NCBI RefSeq assembly: GCF_013403985.1
Contig: NZ_JABFDF010000003.1
Coordinates: 1-64,000 of the forward strand
Length of the DNA stretch: 64,000 nt
Direction: 5' to 3'
Source of the DNA: Winogradskyella ludwigii
Lineage (GTDB): Bacteria > Bacteroidota > Bacteroidia > Flavobacteriales > Flavobacteriaceae
Shown piece by piece: positions 7,717 to 15,585 of the stretch; within the stretch, counting starts at the first letter, position 1; each line of letters opens with the position of its first letter. The notes below the pieces were generated by a model. That model was given only the letters and a program-made list of their open reading frames with translations, was not told the DNA's origin and did not search any database. A program made the translations under genes and the position numbers.

Positions 7717-8211
7717 TTACGGATTAAGTATGGTTCTTAATTTCTTTTTTACGCGATTCATCTTCACTCTAGCATTAACTTCAGTTATACCTAAAGTTGC
7801 ACTTATTTCGCGATAATCTTTGTCTTCTAAATACAAGAAAACTAACGCCTTCTCAATATCATTTAATTGATGTACGGCTTGATACAATAGTTTTAATTGT
7901 TGTTCTTCAGTATCATCATAGTCTTCCGCTTTAATTTTAAATTCTACAGCATCAAATTCTTGTGTTGTTATGCGTCTTTTAGATTTTCTGTATAATGTAA
8001 TTGCGGTATTTAACCCAACGCGATACATCCAAGTACTAAATTTCGCTTCACCTCTAAATTTGGGGAATGCTCTCCATAATTGAATGGTGATCTCTTGAAA
8101 CAAATCGTTATGAGCATCTGCATTGTTAGTGTATAAACGACACACTTTATGCACAATGTTTTGATGCTTTTGCAACTGTTCTACAAAACGATGTTCTAAT
8201 TCTTTGTTCAA
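7717..8211 (-). CDS. ECF-type RNA polymerase sigma factor
   Basis: A 164-aa sigma-70 family factor. Region 2 (DAHNDLFQEITIQLWRAFPKFRGEAKFSTWMYRVGLNTAI) covers about residues 30-75. Region 4 (LEDKDYREISATLGITEVNARVKMNRVKKKLR) is a helix-turn-helix at the end. The only start fitting the domain is a TTG at 8211; upstream there is an in-frame stop and no ATG. It is followed by the four-helix membrane protein. A minus-strand -7 element TAATTTTG is at 8271-8264. The target regulon cannot be told from here. Confidence 0.93.
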   Translation of the reverse strand: MNKELEHRFVEQLQKHQNIVHKVCRLYTNNADAHNDLFQEITIQLWRAFPKFRGEAKFSTWMYRVGLNTAITLYRKSKRRITTQEFDAVEFKIKAEDYDDTEEQQLKLLYQAVHQLNDIEKALVFLYLEDKDYREISATLGITEVNARVKMNRVKKKLRTILNP

Positions 8212-8263
8212 TTGATGAGGTTGGTTAGTTATCTTATTAGTAGCAAGAGTTTCTGTTTTGTTA

Positions 8264-8271
8264 CAAAATTA
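8264..8271 (-). promoter_or_regulatory. -7 element for the sigma-factor operon
   Basis: TAATTTTG on the minus strand matches the Bacteroidota -7 consensus TAnnTTTG, 53 nt before the TTG start. No good -33 TTG is found at the right spacing. Confidence 0.4.
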
Positions 8272-8314
8272 TTCAACAATTGTTTTAAAACGCTGTTTTA
8301 GGCTCGGAAATTTG

Positions 8315-8322
8315 TAATTTTG
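8315..8322 (+). promoter_or_regulatory. -7 element for ndh
   Basis: TAATTTTG on the plus strand, 25 nt before the ATG of the NADH dehydrogenase gene. It is back to back with the same octamer on the minus strand 44 nt away. A clear -33 TTG is missing. Confidence 0.4.
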
Positions 8323-8347
8323 TTTGTGAAATCTCAACTAGTATTCA

Positions 8348-9619
8348 ATGAATATTCCACAGTCTAATTTACCAAGAATCGTTATTATAGGTGGCGGTTT
8401 TGCAGGTATTAATTTAGTAAAAGCTTTAGCTAATAAAAATGTTCAAGTCGTATTAATAGACAAACATAACTACCATACATTCCAACCTTTATTGTATCAA
8501 GTTTCTAGTTCTGGTTTAGAGCCAGATTCTATTGCTTATCCTTTAAGAAAGATTATTAAGAAGCATAGAACTACTTTTTTTCGACTTACTGAGGTGGAAC
8601 AAATTCTACCCGAAACCAATGAAATTATTACGTCCATAGGGCATTTGTCTTATGACTATCTCGTTATTGCCACAGGAACAAAAACCAATTACTTTGGAAA
8701 TAAGGCTATTGAAGCGAGTAGTATGCCAATGAAGACGGTTCCTCAGGCTCTAGACATACGAAGCCTTATTTTACAGAATTTTGAAAAAGCGGCAATTGCG
8801 GACTCAGAAGCAGAACGTGAAGCCTTTCTTAATTTTGTAATTGTTGGAGCAGGACCAACAGGAGTTGAGCTTTCTGGTGCTATTGCAGAACTTAAAAATA
8901 ATATTTTACCAAGAGATTATCACGATTTAGATCCGGATGATATGCACATTCATTTATTAGAAGGTGCAGATCGCGTATTACCGCCAATGAGTGAGCATGC
9001 CTCTAAAAAAGCGGCTAAGTTCTTAGATAAATTAGGTGTAAAAGTACACTGTAACACGTTTGTAAAACATTACGATGGTAAAACAGTGACTACAAATTCA
9101 GAATTAAAAATGCAATCCGAAACCTTAATTTGGGCTGCAGGAGTTACAGGAGCACCAATACAAGGTTTAAAAGCAGAAGCTTTAGTAGAACGTGCAAACC
9201 GTTATAATGTGAATCACTTTAATCAAGTTGAAGATTATACTAACATTTTTGCTGTTGGTGATATTGCATTAATGACCTCTGAAGCTTATCCAAAAGGACA
9301 TCCACAAGTCGCACAACCTGCGATACAACAAGGGCATTTATTAGGAAAGAATTTAATACGTTTAATTAATAAGCAACCGTTGAAACCCTTTGTATATAAA
9401 GACAAAGGTTCAATGGCAACCATAGGCAGAAATAAAGCGGTTGTAGATCTTAAACACTATAAATTTGGAGGCTTTTTTGCCTGGTTTATTTGGATGTTTG
9501 TGCACTTAATGTCTTTAGTTGGCTTTAGAAATCGTGTGATTGTATTATTTAACTGGACGTACAATTACATTAACTTTGATAAAGCAGCACGACTTATTAT
9601 TAGACCTTTTAAGAAGTAA
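8348..9619 (+). CDS. ndh: Type II NADH:quinone oxidoreductase (NDH-2)
   Basis: A 423-aa flavoprotein that passes electrons from NADH to the quinone pool without pumping protons. The FAD-binding start is RIVIIGGGFAGINLVKAL, followed by NYHTFQPLLYQV, typical of NDH-2. The second dinucleotide fold is FVIVGAGPTGVELSGAIAE near residue 163, and NIFAVGDIA is the second FAD site. The C-terminal part (FGGFFAWFIWMFVHLMSLVGF and the following helix) is amphipathic to hydrophobic and should anchor it to the membrane. It is a single gene divergent from the sigma-factor operon. Confidence 0.93.
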   Translation: MNIPQSNLPRIVIIGGGFAGINLVKALANKNVQVVLIDKHNYHTFQPLLYQVSSSGLEPDSIAYPLRKIIKKHRTTFFRLTEVEQILPETNEIITSIGHLSYDYLVIATGTKTNYFGNKAIEASSMPMKTVPQALDIRSLILQNFEKAAIADSEAEREAFLNFVIVGAGPTGVELSGAIAELKNNILPRDYHDLDPDDMHIHLLEGADRVLPPMSEHASKKAAKFLDKLGVKVHCNTFVKHYDGKTVTTNSELKMQSETLIWAAGVTGAPIQGLKAEALVERANRYNVNHFNQVEDYTNIFAVGDIALMTSEAYPKGHPQVAQPAIQQGHLLGKNLIRLINKQPLKPFVYKDKGSMATIGRNKAVVDLKHYKFGGFFAWFIWMFVHLMSLVGFRNRVIVLFNWTYNYINFDKAARLIIRPFKK

Positions 9620-9825
9620 TTTTTTTTGTTTAGTCTAAATATGATTGAATAAATATAAATTATGACCTCGTAAATTCAATTCGTCATTAAAAAAATACAA
9701 CTCGGTATATTAGAATTCATTAGTTAGGTAAAATCATTGAAGTTTGTTTCATCAATAGATACTGTTTCGATAATAATCGGAATTAATTCAGCATTTAGAA
9801 ACGAACTTTTAATCATTTAACCGAG

Positions 9826-11979
9826 ATGAAATACCTAATCACCATTCTTGCTTTCCTTTTAATCACCATAGGAAATGCACAAACTACTATTTCAGGAAAA
9901 GTAGTAGATAAAAATAATTTACCCATTATAGGTGCCAATGTTTATTTAGAGGGCACTTATGATGGCGCAACTTCAGATGAGGTTGGTGGTTTTTCGTTTA
10001 CAACAGATGAAAAAGGAACACAAACCTTAATAGTGTCATTTCTATCTTTCGAAACCAGATCGATTATTAATGACGTTTCTAAATTAAACCATCTCAATAT
10101 TAAGTTACTTGAAGATGTAGAAACGCTAGATGCTGTAGTTATTAGTGCAGGAACGTTTGAAGCTAGTGATAACAGTAAGGTTTCGGTTTTAAAACCTTTA
10201 GATGTAGTTACCACTGCAAGTGCGCTTGGCGATTTTGTAGGAGCTTTGCAAACCTTACCAGGAACATCTAATGTGGCAGAAGATGGACGTTTGTTTGTTA
10301 GAGGAGGCAGTGCAGATGAAACACAAATATTTATAGATGGTATTCGTGTTTTTACACCTTATTCTCCTACAACCAATAACATACCAACTAGAGGACGTTA
10401 CTCTCCATTTTTATTTGATGGTATTACGTTTTCTACAGGAGGTTATTCTTCAGAATTTGGACAAGCATTATCAAGTGTCTTACTATTAAATACAATTGAT
10501 GAACCCGACCAAGAGAAAACAGATATTGGTATTATGAGTGTAGGAGCTACATTGGGTAATACACAAAAATGGGAAAAATCGTCATTAAGTTTTAACGCCT
10601 CTTATATTAATTTAGCTCCTTATTTAGGTGTTTTTAAAGATAAAAATGAATGGAAGACACCTTATACAGGCGCACAAGGTGAAACTGTGTTTAGACAGAA
10701 ATTAAACAGTGGTATGCTAAAGTTTTATGCCGCTTTTGATGCGACTAAATTCGAATTAAATCAAGAAGATATTAATGATACCGATGGTATAGATTTTAAA
10801 CTTAACAACAATAACTTTTACCTTAACAGTTCTTACAAAGGTGTATTAGGCAATAATTGGAGCATAACATCTGGTATCAGTTATACATATGCAAAGAATA
10901 CTTTAGGGATTGAAACCAGTGATATAAATAATACAGAAAACTCAGCACACTTAAAATTGAAGTTAAAAAAACGTTTTAATAGTCGTTTAAAATTAAGCTT
11001 TGGAGCAGAACAATTTATTACAGATTTTAATGAAAACTTTGAAGACAGTTCTATTAACGAAACATATGGTTTTAATAATAATAATATTACAGCAGGTTTT
11101 GCTGAAGCTGATGTAATTTTCTCTAAAAAATTAGCTTTGAAAGTAGGACTGAGAGCAGATCACAGTTCTATATTTAATACAACAGATTTGGCTCCTAGAG
11201 CTGCATTGGCTTATAAAAGTTCAAAAAACGGACAGTTTTCGTTAGCTTATGGTAATTTTTACCAGAACCCAAACAGTACGGTTTTAAAGTTCGAAAAGAG
11301 TTTAAAAGCACAGCAAACAGCACATTATATAGCAAATTATCAATATGTAAATAATGGAAAGATATTTAGAGCAGAAGCATATCGTAAAGATTATAAGAAC
11401 TTAATAAAGTTTGACGGTGAGTTTGAGACGTTTGCTTCAAATTTTACATCTACAGGTGATGGTTACGCACAAGGACTCGATTTGTTTTGGCGAGACAATA
11501 CAAGTATCAAAGCAATAGACTATTGGGTCAGCTATTCGTATTTAGATACAGAACGCGATTACAGAAATTTTGAAACAGCAGCACAACCCAATTTTGCAAC
11601 TAACCACAACCTTTCTATTGTAGGCAAGTATTGGATCGAAGATTGGAAAAGTCAGGTTGGTTTGTCTTACGGATTCTCTTCAGGACGTCCTTACACCAAT
11701 CCTAACACCAATAAATTATTAAGTGAACGTACAAAGTCGTTTAACAGTTTAAGTCTTAATTGGGCTTATTTGCTAGATCAGCAAAAGATTCTGTATTTCT
11801 CTGTAAATAATGTTTTAGGATTCAAAAATATAAACGGTTACCAATATGCAGACACTTTAAATAGTGGTGGTCAATTTAATAGACGTGCCTTAACTCCTGC
11901 TGCAGATCAGTTCTTTTTTGTTGGTTTCTTTTGGACGATTAGTGAAAACGGTAATGACAATCAGTTAAATAACTTGTAG
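9826..11979 (+). CDS. TonB-dependent receptor with carboxypeptidase-like N-domain
   Basis: A 717-aa outer-membrane transporter. A signal peptide ends at about residue 19 (GNAQ). Then come a carboxypeptidase-regulatory-like beta domain (about 20-105, ISGKVVDKNNLPIIGANVYLEGT), a plug (about 110-230, with RGGSADETQIFIDGIRV) and a beta-barrel. It lacks the Asp/Glu-rich SusC signature and has no SusD partner, so the substrate is open. It is followed after 91 nt by an energy transducer TonB gene, and the two probably work together. The upstream 206 nt have no clear consensus promoter. Confidence 0.9.
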   Translation: MKYLITILAFLLITIGNAQTTISGKVVDKNNLPIIGANVYLEGTYDGATSDEVGGFSFTTDEKGTQTLIVSFLSFETRSIINDVSKLNHLNIKLLEDVETLDAVVISAGTFEASDNSKVSVLKPLDVVTTASALGDFVGALQTLPGTSNVAEDGRLFVRGGSADETQIFIDGIRVFTPYSPTTNNIPTRGRYSPFLFDGITFSTGGYSSEFGQALSSVLLLNTIDEPDQEKTDIGIMSVGATLGNTQKWEKSSLSFNASYINLAPYLGVFKDKNEWKTPYTGAQGETVFRQKLNSGMLKFYAAFDATKFELNQEDINDTDGIDFKLNNNNFYLNSSYKGVLGNNWSITSGISYTYAKNTLGIETSDINNTENSAHLKLKLKKRFNSRLKLSFGAEQFITDFNENFEDSSINETYGFNNNNITAGFAEADVIFSKKLALKVGLRADHSSIFNTTDLAPRAALAYKSSKNGQFSLAYGNFYQNPNSTVLKFEKSLKAQQTAHYIANYQYVNNGKIFRAEAYRKDYKNLIKFDGEFETFASNFTSTGDGYAQGLDLFWRDNTSIKAIDYWVSYSYLDTERDYRNFETAAQPNFATNHNLSIVGKYWIEDWKSQVGLSYGFSSGRPYTNPNTNKLLSERTKSFNSLSLNWAYLLDQQKILYFSVNNVLGFKNINGYQYADTLNSGGQFNRRALTPAADQFFFVGFFWTISENGNDNQLNNL

Positions 11980-12070
11980 GTTTTAAGTTGTTGATTTTTA
12001 GATAAACATGATATATGTCATAATTTAAATGTGAGATAAGAATTAACTTTATAACATAAAATTAAACGTC

Positions 12071-12805
12071 ATGGAACTCAAAAAAAACCCACAAGCCAAT
12101 GTAGGTCGAAACAGCAGTTTATATTTTGCTGTTGGCTTAAACGTAATGTTACTCCTAACATATTTAGGACTTGAACATAAGACTTACGAAAAAGAAGCAA
12201 CTAAGATTGATATCTTAATGTTAGATGACCAATTTGATGAGGACATTCCTATTACTACAATAGACCTATTACCTCCACCTCCTCCGCCTCCTGCACAGCA
12301 AATGGTTTCTGAGGTTATTACAATTGTAGAAGATGTGGTAGATGTTGAAGAAAGTGTTATACAAAGTACAGAAATAGGACAGGATGATATTATTGATGAC
12401 CGAGAAGTTGGAGTAGAAGATGTCGCTGTTGTAGAAGTAGAAGAGGATATCGAAGTTCCTTTTGCAGTGATTGAACAAGTACCACAATTTCCTGGATGTA
12501 CTGGAAATAATAAAGAATTAAGAGCGTGTTTTGAACGTAAAATTCAAGAGCATCTTCAGAAAAACTTTAGATATCCATCAGCAGCAGCAGAGCTTGATAT
12601 TCAAGGTAAAGTATATGTGTTCTTCTTAATAGATAAAACCGGAAAGGTGACTAAAATAAAAAGTAGAGGACCCGATAAATTGTTAGAAACAGAAGCAGAG
12701 CGTATTGTAGATTTACTGCCAAGAATGGTACCAGGTAAACAACGTGATAAACCTGTAGGTGTTCCTTATAGTATTCCTATTAACTTTAAATTGCAAGAAC
12801 AATAA
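12071..12805 (+). CDS. Energy transducer TonB
   Basis: A 244-aa protein that couples the inner-membrane proton motive force to outer-membrane receptors. The start MELKKNPQANVGRNSSLYFAVG and one transmembrane helix (about residues 18-35) are typical of flavobacterial TonB. A run of seven prolines follows (about residue 75), then a strongly acidic Val/Glu/Asp linker, and a C-terminal TonB domain (about 155-244; NFRYPSAAAELDIQGKVYVFF, ending in FKLQEQ). The negatively charged linker is unusual compared with the Pro/Lys linkers of proteobacterial TonB. Paired with the receptor immediately upstream, and followed by a terminator. Confidence 0.93.
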   Translation: MELKKNPQANVGRNSSLYFAVGLNVMLLLTYLGLEHKTYEKEATKIDILMLDDQFDEDIPITTIDLLPPPPPPPAQQMVSEVITIVEDVVDVEESVIQSTEIGQDDIIDDREVGVEDVAVVEVEEDIEVPFAVIEQVPQFPGCTGNNKELRACFERKIQEHLQKNFRYPSAAAELDIQGKVYVFFLIDKTGKVTKIKSRGPDKLLETEAERIVDLLPRMVPGKQRDKPVGVPYSIPINFKLQEQ

Positions 12806-12826
12806 CTCTAAATTGTTACCTAATTT

Positions 12827-12862
12827 AAACAACAAGATCCCAGAAATGGGATTTTGTTGTTT
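12827..12862 (+). terminator. Terminator behind tonB
   Basis: A 16-bp stem at 12827-12842 and 12847-12862 with a GAAA loop and one pair that is G.U in plus-strand RNA but A.C on the other strand, which favours use by tonB. It abuts the stop codon of the convergent GNAT gene. Confidence 0.85.
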
Positions 12863-13390
12863 CTATAAATAAGGGTTTTTTAAATTGTACCAATTGCATA
12901 ATTCATTTTTATAAGTGAAAGTCCCTGAAACAGGCATGCCAATTTTTTTTAAAATAGCGTTAGATGCTAAGTGATCTACATCTGCAGCTGCACCAATCTC
13001 TTTTAGTTTTAAATCTTTAAATCCGTAATCTAAAGATGCAATAGCAGCTTCAGTAGCATAGCCTTTTCCCCAGAACTGTTCTTTAAGTCGATAGCCTAAA
13101 TCGTAATAATTGAATTCTTTTCTTAAAATCTTTTCATATTTAAGACCAGCCCAACCTATAAATTCATTAGTCTTTTTATTAATTATAGCTAAACGTCCTA
13201 AACCATTGGTTTTATATTGTTGTAATATGTCTGCAACCATTTGTGCTGATTCTTCGATACTTTTAACGGGTTTCTTCTCAAGAAAAACATGAACTTTTGG
13301 GTTAGAATCTAACTCAAAGAAATCATGTACATCAGCTGTTGTTACAGGTCTTAATAAGAGTCTTTTTGTTTCTATGTGTTGGAAATCCAT
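12863..13390 (-). CDS. GNAT-family N-acetyltransferase (RimJ/RimL type)
   Basis: An acetyltransferase of about 175 aa. The start FQHIETKRLLLRPVTTADVHDFF and the acetyl-CoA loop region LKEQFWGKGYATEAAIASLDYGF mark the RimJ/RimL branch, which acetylates N-termini or small amines. The frame extends upstream to 13450, but that adds a hydrophobic, non-conserved tail; the ATG at 13390 begins directly before the family motif and is chosen. A single gene between two plus-strand units. The acceptor substrate cannot be predicted. Confidence 0.88.
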   Translation of the reverse strand: MDFQHIETKRLLLRPVTTADVHDFFELDSNPKVHVFLEKKPVKSIEESAQMVADILQQYKTNGLGRLAIINKKTNEFIGWAGLKYEKILRKEFNYYDLGYRLKEQFWGKGYATEAAIASLDYGFKDLKLKEIGAAADVDHLASNAILKKIGMPVSGTFTYKNELCNWYNLKNPYL

Positions 13391-13524
13391 AATTGGTGCT
13401 ATCTTGACGGTTAAAATTATTGCAACAATATATACTATAAATTCATTCAAGTAAATTTAAGTCTGTATCTTTTATCTCCAAAACGATTACAGGTTGAATT
13501 TAAAAGTCAAAAAAACATACTAAT

Positions 13525-14529
13525 ATGAGTCAGATTATAACATTCGGTGAGGTTTTATTACGTATTTCTCCTAGAGGTAATAAAACGTTTATGCAATCTA
13601 ATAATGTTGAATTTTATTTTGGTGGTACAGAATTGAATGTTAACATTTCTATTGCTAATTTTGGTGGAAGTGTAAAGCATATAAGTGCCGTTTCTGAAGA
13701 TTTTATTGGTGACACTGCCATTTCCTATATTAGAAAGTTTGGAGTCAGTACATCATCAATTGTGCGTTCTAAAAGGCCTTTAGGTGTTTACTTTTTGGAA
13801 GTAGGTGCTGTAATGCGACCGAGTAAAATTTCATATAACAGATCCCATTCTTCTTTTTCTGAAATTGTACCAACCATGGTAGACTGGGAAAAAGCGTTAA
13901 AAAAAGGGAATTGGATGCATTGGACAGGTATAACTCCTGCATTATCTCAAGGTGCTTATGATACTTTGAAAGAAGGTTTAAAATTAGCGAATGAAAAAGG
14001 ATTGACGGTTTCTGCAGATCCTACGTATCGTAGTGGTTTATGGAAATATGGAAAAGATCCTAAGGAGACTTTAATAGAATTATTGCACTATTCTAATATT
14101 TTTATTGGTGGTATTAATGAAATTAATGAAGTTTTAGGAACAGATTACACATATTCGAATGACGATTTTATAAAAGCGAGTCAGCAACTAATGGAAACAT
14201 TTCCATCAATAAAAAAAGTGTTTGACAAGATTAGAACCTCACTAAATGCATCATGGCATAAGATTAGAGCAAGAATGTGGAATGGGTCTGAATTTAGAGA
14301 AACTGAAGATTTAGATATAACACATATTGTAGATCGTATTGGTACAGGAGATGCTTTTGCAGCCGGATTAATCCATGGTTTACAGCATTACGATGATTAT
14401 AAAGCCATGTTATTTGCGAGCGCTGCTTGTGCATTAAAACATACTTACGAAGGTGATGTAAATCATAGTAATGTAGATGATGTAGTGCAAATTATTGAAG
14501 GTAATATTTCAGGACGTTTTGTGAGGTAG
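13525..14529 (+). CDS. kdgK: PfkB-family sugar kinase, 2-keto-3-deoxygluconate kinase-like
   Basis: A 334-aa ribokinase-family enzyme. The N-terminus IITFGEVLLRISPRGNKTFMQ, FGGTELNVNISIANFGG, the ADVEDFIGDTA-like SEDFIGDTAISYIRKFGV and YFLEVGAVMRPSKISYNR fit KDG kinases, which phosphorylate 2-keto-3-deoxygluconate in uronate breakdown. The C-terminal ATP site and catalytic Asp are in RIGTGDAFAAG. No aldolase (eda) or uronate gene is next to it, so the pathway partners must be elsewhere. The symbol is by sequence likeness, not context. Confidence 0.8.
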   Translation: MSQIITFGEVLLRISPRGNKTFMQSNNVEFYFGGTELNVNISIANFGGSVKHISAVSEDFIGDTAISYIRKFGVSTSSIVRSKRPLGVYFLEVGAVMRPSKISYNRSHSSFSEIVPTMVDWEKALKKGNWMHWTGITPALSQGAYDTLKEGLKLANEKGLTVSADPTYRSGLWKYGKDPKETLIELLHYSNIFIGGINEINEVLGTDYTYSNDDFIKASQQLMETFPSIKKVFDKIRTSLNASWHKIRARMWNGSEFRETEDLDITHIVDRIGTGDAFAAGLIHGLQHYDDYKAMLFASAACALKHTYEGDVNHSNVDDVVQIIEGNISGRFVR

Positions 14530-14562
14530 AGCTATTGTAATCGTATTTAAATTACAGGCCTA

Positions 14563-15117
14563 TTATTTCCATTTAATTCCACAACCCATACTCGGTTTTT
14601 GATTTGGGTTTACAGTGGTATCATTAATTAAGGCATCCATGGCTTCTCTTATGTCTTTTCCAGTTACGGGTAAGCCATTTCCAGGTCTAGAATCATCTAA
14701 TTGCCCAGCGTAAACAAGTTTTAAGTCTTTATTAAATAAGAAAAAATCGGGAGTACAAGCGGCAGTATAAGCTTTTGCAACCTCTTGGGTTTGATCGTAT
14801 AAGTACGGAAAAATAAAACCGTTATCAATAGCAAATTGTTTCATTAGCAAAGGGCCATCCTGTGGGAATTTTTCAACATTATTACTAGAAATTGCAATAC
14901 AATTAATACCTTTTGAAATGTAATCTTTAGCCAATTGAGCCAATTGCTCAGTTTCATGAATAACAAACGGACAATGGTTACAAATAAATAATACCAACGT
15001 TGCTGTTATACCTTTTAATTCGTTAAGTGATTTTTGAGTATCATCTACTGTATTTATAAGTTTAAAATCCGGAGCTTTAGTTCCTAGAGGTAACATATTT
15101 GATATTGTGTCTGCCAT
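14563..15117 (-). CDS. Thioredoxin-fold redoxin (AhpC/TSA-like), cytosolic
   Basis: A 184-aa peroxiredoxin/thioredoxin-like protein without signal peptide. The redox site reads LFICNHCPFV, a CxxC motif. The C-terminus carries a further Cys pair in SMGCGIKWK that could act as resolving cysteine. The paralogue at 57339-58109 shows CNECPF and ends with AIGCPVK, so the C-terminal Gly-Cys is shared. Probably a thiol peroxidase or disulfide reductase; substrate unknown. Divergent from csaA with 26 nt between start codons. Confidence 0.88.
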   Translation of the reverse strand: MADTISNMLPLGTKAPDFKLINTVDDTQKSLNELKGITATLVLFICNHCPFVIHETEQLAQLAKDYISKGINCIAISSNNVEKFPQDGPLLMKQFAIDNGFIFPYLYDQTQEVAKAYTAACTPDFFLFNKDLKLVYAGQLDDSRPGNGLPVTGKDIREAMDALINDTTVNPNQKPSMGCGIKWK

Positions 15118-15143
15118 GACTTAATTTTTATTAATTTTATAGA

Positions 15144-15479
15144 ATGGAAAAGATAGTAACTTATGAAGACTTTACAAAGGTAGATTTGCGTATTGGAACA
15201 ATAATAGAGGTTATCGATTTTCCAAATGCCCATCGTCCAGCATATAAGCTCACTATAGATTTTGGGGATTTAGGACTAAAAAAAACATCAGCACAAATTA
15301 CGACACAATATTATAAAGAGGATTTGCTAAATAGGCAAATAATAGCTGTAGTTAACTTTCCTAAAAAACAGATTGCTAATTTTATGAGCGAATGTTTAGT
15401 TGTAGGTGCTGTTAAAGCTAAAGATGTCTTTTTATTACATCCTGAAACTAAAGTTAGAAATGGAGTAGTGGTTTCATAA
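15144..15479 (+). CDS. csaA: tRNA-binding protein, CsaA family
   Basis: A 111-aa stand-alone EMAP-II/OB-fold protein. FTKVDLRIGTIIEVIDFPNAHRPAYKLTIDFGDLGLKKTSAQI and VNFPKKQIANFMSECLVVGA match CsaA, which binds tRNA or acts as an export-related chaperone. Full length for the family (about 110 aa). It starts 26 nt from the divergent redoxin start. No operon partner on the plus strand. Confidence 0.92.
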   Translation: MEKIVTYEDFTKVDLRIGTIIEVIDFPNAHRPAYKLTIDFGDLGLKKTSAQITTQYYKEDLLNRQIIAVVNFPKKQIANFMSECLVVGAVKAKDVFLLHPETKVRNGVVVS

Positions 15480-15585
15480 CAAAAGATCATTTAGAGGATT
15501 TTACAAGTTGAGGTATTCATCTCATAAACCTGAAATAGAAATAAAGTAATTACTATATTTTTCGTCCTCACTACTTCGTGAAAAA

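Noticed and set aside
12269..12487. A 72-aa minus-strand ORF with an Arg run
   Set aside because: It is the complement of the proline and acidic tracts of TonB; low complexity explains the open frame.
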